From Sporosarcina sp. 6E9 (GTDB lineage: Bacteria > Bacillota > Bacilli > Bacillales_A > Planococcaceae): DNA of 64,000 nucleotides. Location of the stretch: positions 62,001-126,000 of the forward strand of contig NZ_JAGEMN010000002.1 of NCBI RefSeq assembly GCF_017921835.1, written 5' to 3'. The translations under genes and the position numbers were made by a program. The notes beneath the pieces are model-generated. The model was not told the DNA's origin and made no database searches. It saw only the letters and a list, made by a program, of their open reading frames with translations. Each line of letters starts with the position of its first letter. Positions within the stretch are counted from its first letter, which is position 1. Of this stretch, positions 46,723 to 54,915 are shown piece by piece.

Positions 46723-47418
46723 TTATAAAAGTGAATCGCTCGTTTCGAACCAAGCCGGAATCCCCGCAGTTAACATACTGATCAAACCCATTTCAACGAG
46801 CTCTTCTTCAGAAACACCGATTTCTCGGCCCGCATCAATCCACTTTCCAGCCGCTACGCCTTGAAGTTCGACTGTGTATATGCCCGCCATCAAAATGTAT
46901 TTTAGCTTTGAGGAGACAAATCCTTCTTTAAATAAGTTTTCCACAAACATTGGATCACCGGCGCGGACACATTCTAGCAATTTTTCAATGAAACTTGTGT
47001 CTTCGTTTCTCATTAACTGAATCATTCTAATGAGAATCTCCTCTAAAGAACCGTCATCTTCAATTGATGAATCTTGAAAAGAAAGTGCGCAATCCAATGA
47101 TTTAAACGCCATTTTCAGCGCTTCCTCGCCGTTATACACATATGGAATGAGTAGATATTCGACGAGTTCAGGAATTGTCGCTCCCTGGTTCATAGCGCTT
47201 TTTGTATGATAAACCATGCTGCGTTCATATAGTCTAGCGGCATTCATGCCGATGAGAAGAAGATCTTTTTCCTTTGTCGACAGACTACCGTCTTTCATTA
47301 TGTCGCTGCGCAATGCCGTGTAATGTCCGAGTGCATCGGCATGATAATCATGCATTTTCTGCACCCAATCTGGCACAACGTCATATATTTTTTTGAAATA
47401 AGCTAACCCATCACTCAT
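46723..47418 (-). CDS. Carboxymuconolactone decarboxylase-like (AhpD-fold) protein
   Basis: This 231-residue protein consists of two AhpD-fold halves (about 25-130 and 150-225). In the first, AARLYERSMVYHTKSAMNQGATIPELVE keeps the overall shape with His, but the CxxC redox pair of peroxidase-type AhpD is absent, so a thiol peroxidase role is unlikely. In an operon with a ring-hydroxylating oxygenase and a dioxygenase, an accessory catabolic role is reasonable; the reaction is unknown. ATG at 47418 gives a 7-bp spacing from AGGGTG. Confidence 0.78.
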   Translation of the reverse strand: MSDGLAYFKKIYDVVPDWVQKMHDYHADALGHYTALRSDIMKDGSLSTKEKDLLLIGMNAARLYERSMVYHTKSAMNQGATIPELVEYLLIPYVYNGEEALKMAFKSLDCALSFQDSSIEDDGSLEEILIRMIQLMRNEDTSFIEKLLECVRAGDPMFVENLFKEGFVSSKLKYILMAGIYTVELQGVAAGKWIDAGREIGVSEEELVEMGLISMLTAGIPAWFETSDSLL

Positions 47419-47453
47419 TCCCATTCACCCTATCCAAAAAAGACTTTACGCAT

Positions 47454-49001
47454 TTATTTTTTAAAATAACTCACATCGTCCGGATTAATCCACGTATCGT
47501 TCGTCCAACCATCTAAGTTGTAATCATTCATGCACGCTTCTGCAAACTTCTCGAACTCGTCTGCCTGTCCACTCATATTGGCAACAACGAGATTTTCAAG
47601 ACGAATATTTTCGTGGTTTCCGGAGTAATTGCGCTCGTATAATTCATGCCTGCCGCCGTACTCAGTTCCGATTACATCCCATAGTAATTTGATAAGTTTT
47701 ATTTTCTCTTCCGCTTTAACGCCGTAAGAGCCTCTATATAATTTATCTAAATACGGTCTTAACTCAGGATTTTTAAAGTCTTTGGCACTTGATGGTTGCG
47801 CAATTAGACTTCCAGCGACCACATTTTCGATAATTTCTTTTACTTTTGGCCATCCTTCAGACATGAACATCCGGTAAGCAAGACCGTAATTCAAATTCGG
47901 TAGAACCGTGCCGTTTCGTCCCTCATCCGGATTCAGCGCCATCGCGTCACTGATTGCCCAAAACATGTTTTTCCACGCAATAACTTCGCCTACGTTCACT
48001 TGAACGCCGCGGAATTGGTCTGTCCCATTCATTTTTACAGCTTTCAATAATAACCCTGAAACAAAATCGAGCTTCACTGCGAGTCTCGTTACACCATGAA
48101 AGGTGAACCTGTTCAAGAAGCCACTTTCCGCGAAAAAGTTATTCGCTTTTTCAATATCTTTGTAAATGATGACATTCTCCCAAGGAATGACCGCTTTATC
48201 AAAAACGAGAACAGAATCATTTTCGTCAAATCGACTGCTAAGTGGATAATCGAATGGACTTCCCATTACAGCTGCCGTCATTTCATATGACGCCCTGCTG
48301 ATCAACTTCACACCTGGGGTATCCATCGACGCGATAAATACTAGTGCATAATTCTCATCTGTAATTGGTGCTGCGCCGTAATGCGCTACGAAGTTGAAGT
48401 TTGTTAAAGCCGATCCCGTTGCAACCATTTTAGCGCCACTGACGATAATGCCTTCATCCGTTTCGCCTTCCGTTCTGATAAAGATATCTTTTACGGCTTC
48501 GAGCGGTGTATGTCGATCCACAGGCGGATTGATAATGGCATGATTGAAATACCAATTTCGCTCTTGCGCTTCCTTATACCATCGCCGTGCGTTATCCGCG
48601 TACTTTCCATAGTAATCTGGGTCTGCTCCAAGTGTCCCAAGGAATGCTGCTTTGTAATCCGGAGATCTTCCCATTTGCCCAAATGTCAACTTCGCCCATT
48701 CAGCAATCGCGTCTCTGGATTCGAGGAGTTCCTTGGAGTTCTTGTCCACTCTGAAGTACTTTTGCGTGAACCCGCCGTTTCCTGTGTCCGTCTCGGTTGT
48801 CAGAACATCTTTCGTTTTTTCATCATGTAGCGCATCGTAGAGCCTTGCGATTGAACGGGCTGCATTTCGAAAAGCTGGATGTGTCGTAACATCTTTCACT
48901 TTCTCGCCATGTAGCCAAATTTCCCGTCCATCTTTTAGACTTTCTAAGTACTCTTGTCCAGTCAATGGAATCGTTGTCTTTTTCTCTTCATCTACTTTCA
49001 T
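47454..49001 (-). CDS. HpaB-type FADH2-dependent aromatic monooxygenase
   Basis: A 515-residue member of the 4-hydroxyphenylacetate 3-hydroxylase large-component family, which hydroxylates (or dehalogenates/denitrates) phenolic substrates using reduced flavin from a partner. Visible: the N-terminal LTGQEYLESLKDGREIWLHGEKVKDV, NHAIINPPVDRHTP near residue 167, the flavin-binding ATGSALTNFNFVAHYG near 208, and a C-terminal GGRHELYERNYSGNHE. ATG at 49001 follows AAAGGAGGAAAGAAATA. The reductase gene lies 163 bp upstream in the same direction. Confidence 0.92.
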   Translation of the reverse strand: MKVDEEKKTTIPLTGQEYLESLKDGREIWLHGEKVKDVTTHPAFRNAARSIARLYDALHDEKTKDVLTTETDTGNGGFTQKYFRVDKNSKELLESRDAIAEWAKLTFGQMGRSPDYKAAFLGTLGADPDYYGKYADNARRWYKEAQERNWYFNHAIINPPVDRHTPLEAVKDIFIRTEGETDEGIIVSGAKMVATGSALTNFNFVAHYGAAPITDENYALVFIASMDTPGVKLISRASYEMTAAVMGSPFDYPLSSRFDENDSVLVFDKAVIPWENVIIYKDIEKANNFFAESGFLNRFTFHGVTRLAVKLDFVSGLLLKAVKMNGTDQFRGVQVNVGEVIAWKNMFWAISDAMALNPDEGRNGTVLPNLNYGLAYRMFMSEGWPKVKEIIENVVAGSLIAQPSSAKDFKNPELRPYLDKLYRGSYGVKAEEKIKLIKLLWDVIGTEYGGRHELYERNYSGNHENIRLENLVVANMSGQADEFEKFAEACMNDYNLDGWTNDTWINPDDVSYFKK

Positions 49002-49164
49002 TATTTCTTTCCTCCTTTTAATTACACGGTTCATTACAAACGGCTCAAAACCTCAATTCTTTTCGTTCTAAATTGGAATGAAGAGTTGTCCATAATCTAT
49101 TGTATTTAGGCGCACCTGGGTTTATTCATAAATAACTAGTAAGTTATGTTTATATGTTTACGTT

Positions 49165-49623
49165 TCAGGTCGTAATGGATGTAAATTTACCTTTGTAATA
49201 ACTCAATGGCTTTCCTTCGGAATAATTAAATCTGATCACCTTTCCAATGTATAAAACATGATCTCCACCGTCATATTCGGCCCATGGTTCACACTCTAAA
49301 TATGCTAGTGAATCTTTTAATCGATGACAGCGTGTCCCCTTTTCCCAGCTAAAAGGTTCATTTTCAAGCGGTCTTCCGGCGAAATGCATCGCAGTATCTT
49401 GCTGCGTTTCTTTTAATATATTGATTGTGAAATGGTTATCTTTCAAAAATTGAAATGCCTTCGTTTTTCGATCTACAGATACGAGCAGTAACGGCGGATC
49501 TAATGATACTGAAGTAAATGAGTTCGCCGTAAACCCATGTTTCCCGGCATCCGTCTCACAAGTGACGACAGTTACACCTGTCGCGAAATGTCCGAAACAG
49601 TTTCTTAATTCTTTACTATCCAT
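49165..49623 (-). CDS. Flavin reductase (HpaC/RutF-like)
   Basis: A 152-residue NAD(P)H:flavin oxidoreductase of the split-barrel fold: FATGVTVVTCETDAGKHGFTANSFTSVSLDPPLLLVSV near residues 13-50 and GGDHVLYIGKVIRFNYSEGKPLSYYKGKF at the end. It supplies FADH2 to the adjacent HpaB-type oxygenase. It is the first gene of the presumed four-gene operon; the gap to its 5' side (49624-49728) shows nothing certain. Confidence 0.92.
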   Translation of the reverse strand: MDSKELRNCFGHFATGVTVVTCETDAGKHGFTANSFTSVSLDPPLLLVSVDRKTKAFQFLKDNHFTINILKETQQDTAMHFAGRPLENEPFSWEKGTRCHRLKDSLAYLECEPWAEYDGGDHVLYIGKVIRFNYSEGKPLSYYKGKFTSITT

Positions 49624-49728
49624 CTACGTCTCCTCCAAACAGCGTATTTGTATATGGCGCTGACTTTTATGATGATTCTTCTAGCAGTCTATTCACTTGT
49701 CCATGGTCTTTATTCCTCGTTAATCGCA

Positions 49729-49768
49729 CAAAAAAGCACACCACTTGTAATCAACAAGGGTGTGCTTT
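49729..49768 (-). terminator. Terminator after the MetE-like gene
   Basis: AAAGCACACC and GGTGTGCTTT form a 10-bp stem with a further CTTGT/ACAAG inside; TTTTTTG follows on the minus strand. Confidence 0.9.
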
Positions 49769-49797
49769 CACTTTTAAATTTTATAACTGATTAATCG

Positions 49798-50922
49798 TTA
49801 ATCCTTTTCCCAAATTTCTTTTGAAATGTCAACTATGAATTTCAACTTTTCCCATTGCTCGTCTTCTGTTAGGTTATTTCCATGATGCGTCGAAGCAAAA
49901 CCGCATTGCGGGCTTAGGCATAGTTGTTCAAGTGGAACATATTTGGACGCTTCTTCTATTCTAGATTTGATCAGTTCTTTGTCTTCTAACTCGCCATTTT
50001 TCGAAGTCACCACGCCGAGTACAACTTGTGCACCGCCACTTGGAATATGCTTAAGTGGTTTAAAGTCCCCTGAACGTTCATCATCATACTCCAAGAAGAA
50101 ACCATCCACGTTTTCTTTTGCAAGCAGTGTCGGAGCGATTAAGTCATAGCTACCTTCAAAGGCCCAGTTAGAGCGGTAGTTTCCACGGCATAAATGTGTT
50201 GAAACGATTAAATCTTCTGGTTTACCTTCCAATACGCCGTTTGCTACTCGAAGAGCCAAGTCTATCAAAAACTCTCTTGAGAATTCGCCATCATTCCATG
50301 GAATATCTGGTGAAGAAAGCCCAGCAATATACACGTCATCGAGTTGTAAATAACGAACGCCTGCATCATAGAATGCTTTAAAAGCTTCGCGGTAAGTTTG
50401 AATAACATCCTTTGCATATTCTTCAATATCTGGATAGATATTTTTATCTCTAATTCCCACATTAAATAATTGGTTCGGGCTTGGAATGGTTTGTTTGGCC
50501 ACCGCACGCCCACCGACGATTTCATTGAATTCAATAAAGTCTGTAATATGGGGATGATTCGGATTGAATGAGATTTTCCCAGTGTTACGGATATTATATC
50601 TTTCTGTTTCTTCGTCACCGTTAAATACGAATCCTACTTCTGGGACATATCCTTCCACGCCATTTAAATTCTCCAGAAAATCCGTATGCCAAAACCGGCG
50701 TCTAAATTCTCCGTCAGTTACTAATTCTAGTCCAATTTCAATCTGTTTATCGACCACTCGTTTAATTTCCCTAGTTTCTACTTCACGTAGTTGTTCGGCT
50801 GTAATATCGCCTTCTTGAAACTTCTTCCGTGCATTGTGTAAACTTTCTGGTCGTAGTAAACTCCCTACATGATCCGCCTTAAATGGTGCTTTTGTCAGTG
50901 TCTCCGTCAATGTTTTTGTCAT
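49798..50922 (-). CDS. MetE-like methionine synthase II family methyltransferase (YxjG/YxjH type)
   Basis: A 374-residue protein equal to the C-terminal catalytic barrel of cobalamin-independent methionine synthase. Zinc-ligand signatures are present: HLC in VSTHLCRGN near residue 229, Glu in FFLEYDDERSG and Cys in LSPQCGFASTHHG near 340. It likely transfers a methyl group to homocysteine or a related thiol in methionine salvage. A SAM-I riboswitch directly upstream supports this. ATG at 50922 follows AGAAGGA. Confidence 0.9.
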   Translation of the reverse strand: MTKTLTETLTKAPFKADHVGSLLRPESLHNARKKFQEGDITAEQLREVETREIKRVVDKQIEIGLELVTDGEFRRRFWHTDFLENLNGVEGYVPEVGFVFNGDEETERYNIRNTGKISFNPNHPHITDFIEFNEIVGGRAVAKQTIPSPNQLFNVGIRDKNIYPDIEEYAKDVIQTYREAFKAFYDAGVRYLQLDDVYIAGLSSPDIPWNDGEFSREFLIDLALRVANGVLEGKPEDLIVSTHLCRGNYRSNWAFEGSYDLIAPTLLAKENVDGFFLEYDDERSGDFKPLKHIPSGGAQVVLGVVTSKNGELEDKELIKSRIEEASKYVPLEQLCLSPQCGFASTHHGNNLTEDEQWEKLKFIVDISKEIWEKD

Positions 50923-50960
50923 TTTGCCATTCCTTCTTTCCAATTATATTAATAACTAGA

Positions 50961-51120
50961 ATAAGAAAAACCTCTTCATTTAATAAGAAGAGGTTGGCAT
51001 TTTAACGCTGTTCACTCTTCTCATCTCCAAGCTTACGCTACTGGAATTAGCACAGTACTTTAAAAGTCTGTTGCTGAGGCTTCAAAGGGCCAGTCCCTCC
51101 ACCTCTCTGGATAAGAAAGT
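50961..51120 (-). promoter_or_regulatory. SAM-I (S-box) riboswitch
   Basis: On the minus strand the aptamer begins CTTATCCAGAGAGGTGGAGG, continues GACTGGCCC and TGAAGCCTCAGCAAC, and closes with GATGAGAAG. A terminator AACCTCTTC...GAAGAGGTTTTTC (50966-50995) ends the leader. High S-adenosylmethionine would stop transcription of the methyltransferase gene. Confidence 0.95.
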
Positions 51121-51203
51121 TTTACTATTTAGTTATTGAATAACACTTTACACACCCATTCACGGAATGTCAAGTGTATTTTGAATATTGTTATCAGTTT
51201 AAT

Positions 51204-51240
51204 AAAACCGCCTTGAATGACTATCACTCAAGGCGGTTAA
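51204..51240 (-). terminator. Terminator after the AbgT transporter
   Basis: AACCGCCTTGA and TCAAGGCGGTT form an 11-bp perfect stem; TTTTATT follows on the minus strand. Confidence 0.9.
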
Positions 51241-51248
51241 GTTAAAAC

Positions 51249-52781
51249 TTATTTATTATAGTAAATCCCTGAACCAGGTCCAAGGTCGATTCCGAACAAC
51301 ATCCAAACGACAAGCGTAAGTGCCCAGAATAGAAGGAAAAACATACTGTATGGGAACATAACTGAGATTAGCGTTCCGATACCCATTTTTCTATCGTATT
51401 TTTGTGCAAATGCGATAATAATTGCGAAATAGGTCATTAACGGCGAAATGATATTCGTTGCTGAATCCGCAACACGGTAGGCCATTTGTGTTAATTCTGG
51501 TGAATAGCCGAGTTGCATCATAATTGGAACGAATACAGGCGCCATCATCGCCCATTTTGCTGAAGCGCTTCCGATGAATAAGTTGATAAACGCTGATATT
51601 AAAATGAACATCAAGATAAGCGGAATACCTGTTAGGTTAATGCTATCCAGGAATTGTGCACCGTACACACCGATAACAAGTCCCATATTTGATTCTGAGA
51701 AGAACGCGACGAACTGTCCGGCTGTAAAGGATAGCACGATAAACATTCCCATTGATGCCATTGTAGCTGACATCATCGCTGCAACGTCTTTGTCGTCTCG
51801 AATGCCTTTCGTTACTTTTCCATAAATCAAACCTGGCACAAAGAAAAGAATTGCAATAATTGGCACTAAAGAGCTCATAAATGGCGAACGAATAATCGGC
51901 ATATCGCCTTCTACTCCGCGAAGCGGTCCCCATGAAGGTAATATTAGCAGTGAAATTAGAATACCTGCGACAACAATAGAAAGTCCAGCCCAAGTCAAAC
52001 CTTTTTTCTCAATCGGTTTCAACTTCTCTAATTTCTCGCGGAACTCACCTGTGTATTCACCAAGGCGCGGCTCTACGACTTTCTCTGTCACCCAGGCACC
52101 GACTACTGTTAAAACAATTACGGATGCCGCGATGAAATAATAGTTCATAGCGATATTCATATTTTCAGCATAAGTCGGGTCGATAATTGCTGCTGCTGCA
52201 ATGGTTAACTCCCCAAGTAGTGCATCGGTTCCCGACAGGAACAGGTTCGCACTAAAGCCGCCAGAAACTCCGGCGAATGCGGCAGCTAGTCCAGCAAGTG
52301 GATGTCTACCAATCGCTGCAAATATGACAGCTCCTAATGGTGGCAAGACAACATATCCCGCGTCAGAAGCAACACTGGACATAACTCCTGCGAATACGAG
52401 TCCAAGAGTAATCAGTCTTTGTGGAACAGATAAAACAAATCCACGTAGTACAGCACTAATTAAACCTGATCCTTCCGCTAATCCAATTCCCAACATCGTG
52501 ACAAGTACTACACCTAGCGGCGCGAAGCCAACAAAGTTAGCAGTCATTTGTGTAAATATATATTTAATACCTTCAGCACTCAGCAAGTTGTTAACGGTGA
52601 TCATTTCACCGGCTTTTCCGGGATGCTCAACGCTAACGCCAAATGACGATACAATCCATGACAAAATTAAAACTAATAAAGCCAAAGCTGCGAATAATGT
52701 TACTGGATGCGGCAGCCTGTTTCCTGTCGTCTCTACCATATTCAAAAACCTTTGAAAGAGACTTGTCTTCTTCGTCTTCAA
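51249..52781 (-). CDS. AbgT-family transporter
   Basis: A 510-residue inner-membrane protein with about twelve hydrophobic segments. AbgT signatures include TGNRLPHPVTLFAALALLVL near residue 20, SSVASDAGYVVLPPLGA near 138, GGFSANLFLSGTDALLGE near 175, and FINLFIGSASAKWAMMAPVFVPI near 400. AbgT proteins import p-aminobenzoyl-glutamate or export sulfonamides and related compounds. A TTG start at 52781 fits AAGGAGTATTACAT. No partner hydrolase (AbgA/B) is adjacent, so the substrate is open. Confidence 0.9.
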   Translation of the reverse strand: MKTKKTSLFQRFLNMVETTGNRLPHPVTLFAALALLVLILSWIVSSFGVSVEHPGKAGEMITVNNLLSAEGIKYIFTQMTANFVGFAPLGVVLVTMLGIGLAEGSGLISAVLRGFVLSVPQRLITLGLVFAGVMSSVASDAGYVVLPPLGAVIFAAIGRHPLAGLAAAFAGVSGGFSANLFLSGTDALLGELTIAAAAIIDPTYAENMNIAMNYYFIAASVIVLTVVGAWVTEKVVEPRLGEYTGEFREKLEKLKPIEKKGLTWAGLSIVVAGILISLLILPSWGPLRGVEGDMPIIRSPFMSSLVPIIAILFFVPGLIYGKVTKGIRDDKDVAAMMSATMASMGMFIVLSFTAGQFVAFFSESNMGLVIGVYGAQFLDSINLTGIPLILMFILISAFINLFIGSASAKWAMMAPVFVPIMMQLGYSPELTQMAYRVADSATNIISPLMTYFAIIIAFAQKYDRKMGIGTLISVMFPYSMFFLLFWALTLVVWMLFGIDLGPGSGIYYNK

Positions 52782-53000
52782 TGTAATACTCCTTCCAACT
52801 AGCCATTCATTATCAAAAATTCAGAAAATGAAGCGTTTGTCTTTTTTAATATGATTCAGTATATAAGAATTTTATATAAACTTAAATAGGTAAACGATAA
52901 GTCTAACTATGAAGAACTATCCTCACCTTCACGCTTTTCAAATTAGTCATTTCAAGATACACTCACTACAAGGTTTGCAATAACGAATGGGGGTTCTAGT

Positions 53001-53735
53001 ATGAAAGTAATACCAATTGGAATTTGGGGCGGATACCCAAAAGCGAATGAGGCGACATCTTCATTTTTGATTGAACATGAAGGATTTCATTGTCTCGTTG
53101 ATTGCGGAAGTGGTGTTCTCGCTTCTTTACAAAACTTTTTGCCCTTGGAAAAAATAGATGCTGTTGTGATTAGTCATTACCATGCAGATCATATTGCCGA
53201 CTTAGGCAGTCTTCAATATAGCCGACTCATTCAATTTTATTTAAATAATCCGTCACCACCCTTGCCGATTTATGGGCATGAACAGGATGCGGAAAACTAC
53301 GCAAAACTATCTTATAAAGAGCAAACAGTAGGTATTGCAATCTTTGAGGATAAAATCACAAAAATCGGTCCTTTCACAGTATCTTTTTGTCGAACTGATC
53401 ATCCAGTTTATTGTCTCGCTATGAAGTTTTCAGTGGATAATCGTTCAGTTGTTTTAACAGCTGACACTGAGTGGCGCGATGAGCTCGTCGATTTTGCAGG
53501 TGAGACAGATTTATTAATAAGTGAAGCCAATTTATACGAAGAACATATCGGTATTGCACCCGGTCATATGGGTGGAAGTGAAGCGGGCAAGTTAGCGCAG
53601 TTGGCGGATGTAAAGCGACTTGTTTTAACTCATTTGCCGTTACACGGAAACAACGAGGATATTCTGGAAGCTGCCACTAGCAATTTCAATGGAACCACTG
53701 AAATTGCGGAAGTCGGGAAAGTTTATAGGGTTTAA
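53001..53735 (+). CDS. Metallo-beta-lactamase-fold hydrolase (YhfI-like)
   Basis: A 244-residue hydrolase of the RNase Z/YhfI branch. The metal motif HYHADH is at about residues 60-65, with further ligands in FCRTDHPVY, the TADTEWRDE aspartate near 152 and LTHLPLH near 214. The substrate is unknown; family members act on phosphodiesters or small lactones. It stands alone, ending at a clear terminator. The 219-bp gap before it shows no feature I can support. Confidence 0.85.
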   Translation: MKVIPIGIWGGYPKANEATSSFLIEHEGFHCLVDCGSGVLASLQNFLPLEKIDAVVISHYHADHIADLGSLQYSRLIQFYLNNPSPPLPIYGHEQDAENYAKLSYKEQTVGIAIFEDKITKIGPFTVSFCRTDHPVYCLAMKFSVDNRSVVLTADTEWRDELVDFAGETDLLISEANLYEEHIGIAPGHMGGSEAGKLAQLADVKRLVLTHLPLHGNNEDILEAATSNFNGTTEIAEVGKVYRV

Positions 53736-53746
53736 TAGTTGAAATG

Positions 53747-53781
53747 GAGCCTAATCCTAAACTGAATTGGGCTCTTTTTTT
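53747..53781 (+). terminator. Terminator after the metallo-beta-lactamase gene
   Basis: GAGCCTAAT pairs with ATTGGGCTC and is followed by TTTTTTTG. Confidence 0.9.
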
Positions 53782-53792
53782 GTTAACAATAC

Positions 53793-53821
53793 TTGACGAC
53801 ATGTTAATAATACTATACATT
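53793..53821 (+). promoter_or_regulatory. Promoter of the second XRE pair
   Basis: TTGACG (53793-53798) and TACATT (53816-53821) are 17 bp apart. A pair of GTTAAC sequences flanks it (about 53782 and 53833) and might serve the regulator. Confidence 0.7.
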
Positions 53822-53853
53822 ATGAATAGATTAGTTAACGAAAGGAATTTGAA

Positions 53854-54066
53854 ATGCTTAGAAATCGAGTAAGAGAATTGAGAGCAAGACATGATTTTTC
53901 ACAAACAGAATTGGCGAAACGAGTAGGCGTTACCAGACAGACAATTGGCTTCATCGAAAAGGGAGACTTTTCTCCTTCGATTGCATTGTCATTACGTCTC
54001 GCTAAGCATTTGCAAGTTGATATTGGTGAACTATTTTGGTTAGAGGGGGAGGATCTTGATGAATAA
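53854..54066 (+). CDS. XRE/Cro-type HTH regulator (pair 2)
   Basis: A 70-residue HTH protein, VRELRARHDFSQTELAKRVGVTRQTIGFIEKGDFSPS, clearly homologous to the one at 32727. It follows AAAGGA. The next gene begins within its last codons, as in the first pair. Confidence 0.9.
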   Translation: MLRNRVRELRARHDFSQTELAKRVGVTRQTIGFIEKGDFSPSIALSLRLAKHLQVDIGELFWLEGEDLDE

Positions 54067-54835
54067 AAAAGATTTTCGCGTACAGATTCCATTGTGGAAC
54101 ATTGCTTTATTGGTCAGCTTAATGATTTGGAGTTACGGCGCCGTCTGCGCATTTGATATGGAATTTTATACTTTTGATGATGTATTTGTTATTGGAAGTA
54201 ATGAGGTACTTATTAATTGGAATATACCGGCGGTTGTATCATTTTTAATTGGTTTTTCCTTATTTGTCGCGTTTACTTTTGCTTATTTCATAAAACTTAA
54301 CCGCTATAATAAGGAAAACCCTCATAAACAAATACCAACTTTCACATTCCTGAAGCTCGGAGAATTCATGGAAGACGATGAAATGTTGCGTCAAGTGACT
54401 CAAAATGCAACCAAGAAAGTGTACATCCTTTATGCTCAAGTTTTGCCATTCCTAATATTCTTCATGTTTCTACCGTTTAATCGCTATATTTTCATCGTCT
54501 GTTTATTAATTATTATGATACTTCATCAAGCACTTTACTATCGTGAAATCAATCAGTATATAAATGGAAAGTATAGCTTAAGCCAGGAAATTAGCCAGAG
54601 TGAAAAGAGCAAAAATGATTTAAAAACACAAAAGTTCCAAAAAGGAATGAAAGTATTTTCAATTGTGTTTATCGTAATGATTCTAACCGTTTCCACAGGA
54701 CGTATATTACTAATCAAAAATAATTCAGATGCAATTATGATTAAGGCCGAAAAATGTATGGATCAAACGGGTACTTTTTTCTATGAAAGCGGCAGTCTAT
54801 TCACACTTTCTACGGTTACTTGCGAAGAAAATTAA
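54059..54835 (+). CDS. Multi-spanning membrane protein paired with XRE regulator 2
   Basis: An unnamed 258-residue protein with hydrophobic segments near residues 10-28, 57-78, 118-135, 139-155 and 199-217, and a C-terminal extracytoplasmic-type tail with two Cys (CMDQTGTFF, TVTCEEN). It shares layout and gene pairing with the protein at 32936 but little sequence. ATG at 54059 fits GGGGAGG. Function unknown. Confidence 0.72.
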   Translation: MNKKDFRVQIPLWNIALLVSLMIWSYGAVCAFDMEFYTFDDVFVIGSNEVLINWNIPAVVSFLIGFSLFVAFTFAYFIKLNRYNKENPHKQIPTFTFLKLGEFMEDDEMLRQVTQNATKKVYILYAQVLPFLIFFMFLPFNRYIFIVCLLIIMILHQALYYREINQYINGKYSLSQEISQSEKSKNDLKTQKFQKGMKVFSIVFIVMILTVSTGRILLIKNNSDAIMIKAEKCMDQTGTFFYESGSLFTLSTVTCEEN

Positions 54836-54863
54836 AAAACATTTTAAGTTCGTAGAAAAGAAA

Positions 54864-54897
54864 AACCGTTCATTACTCGAAAAAAAGTAATGAACGG
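54864..54897. terminator. Bidirectional terminator between converging genes
   Basis: AACCGTTCATTACT and AGTAATGAACGG form a 12-bp stem around CGAAAAAA. A-rich and T-rich flanks serve the membrane-protein gene and the converging sigma-54 activator. Confidence 0.85.
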
Positions 54898-54915
54898 CTT
54901 TCGTCTATTTTCCCT

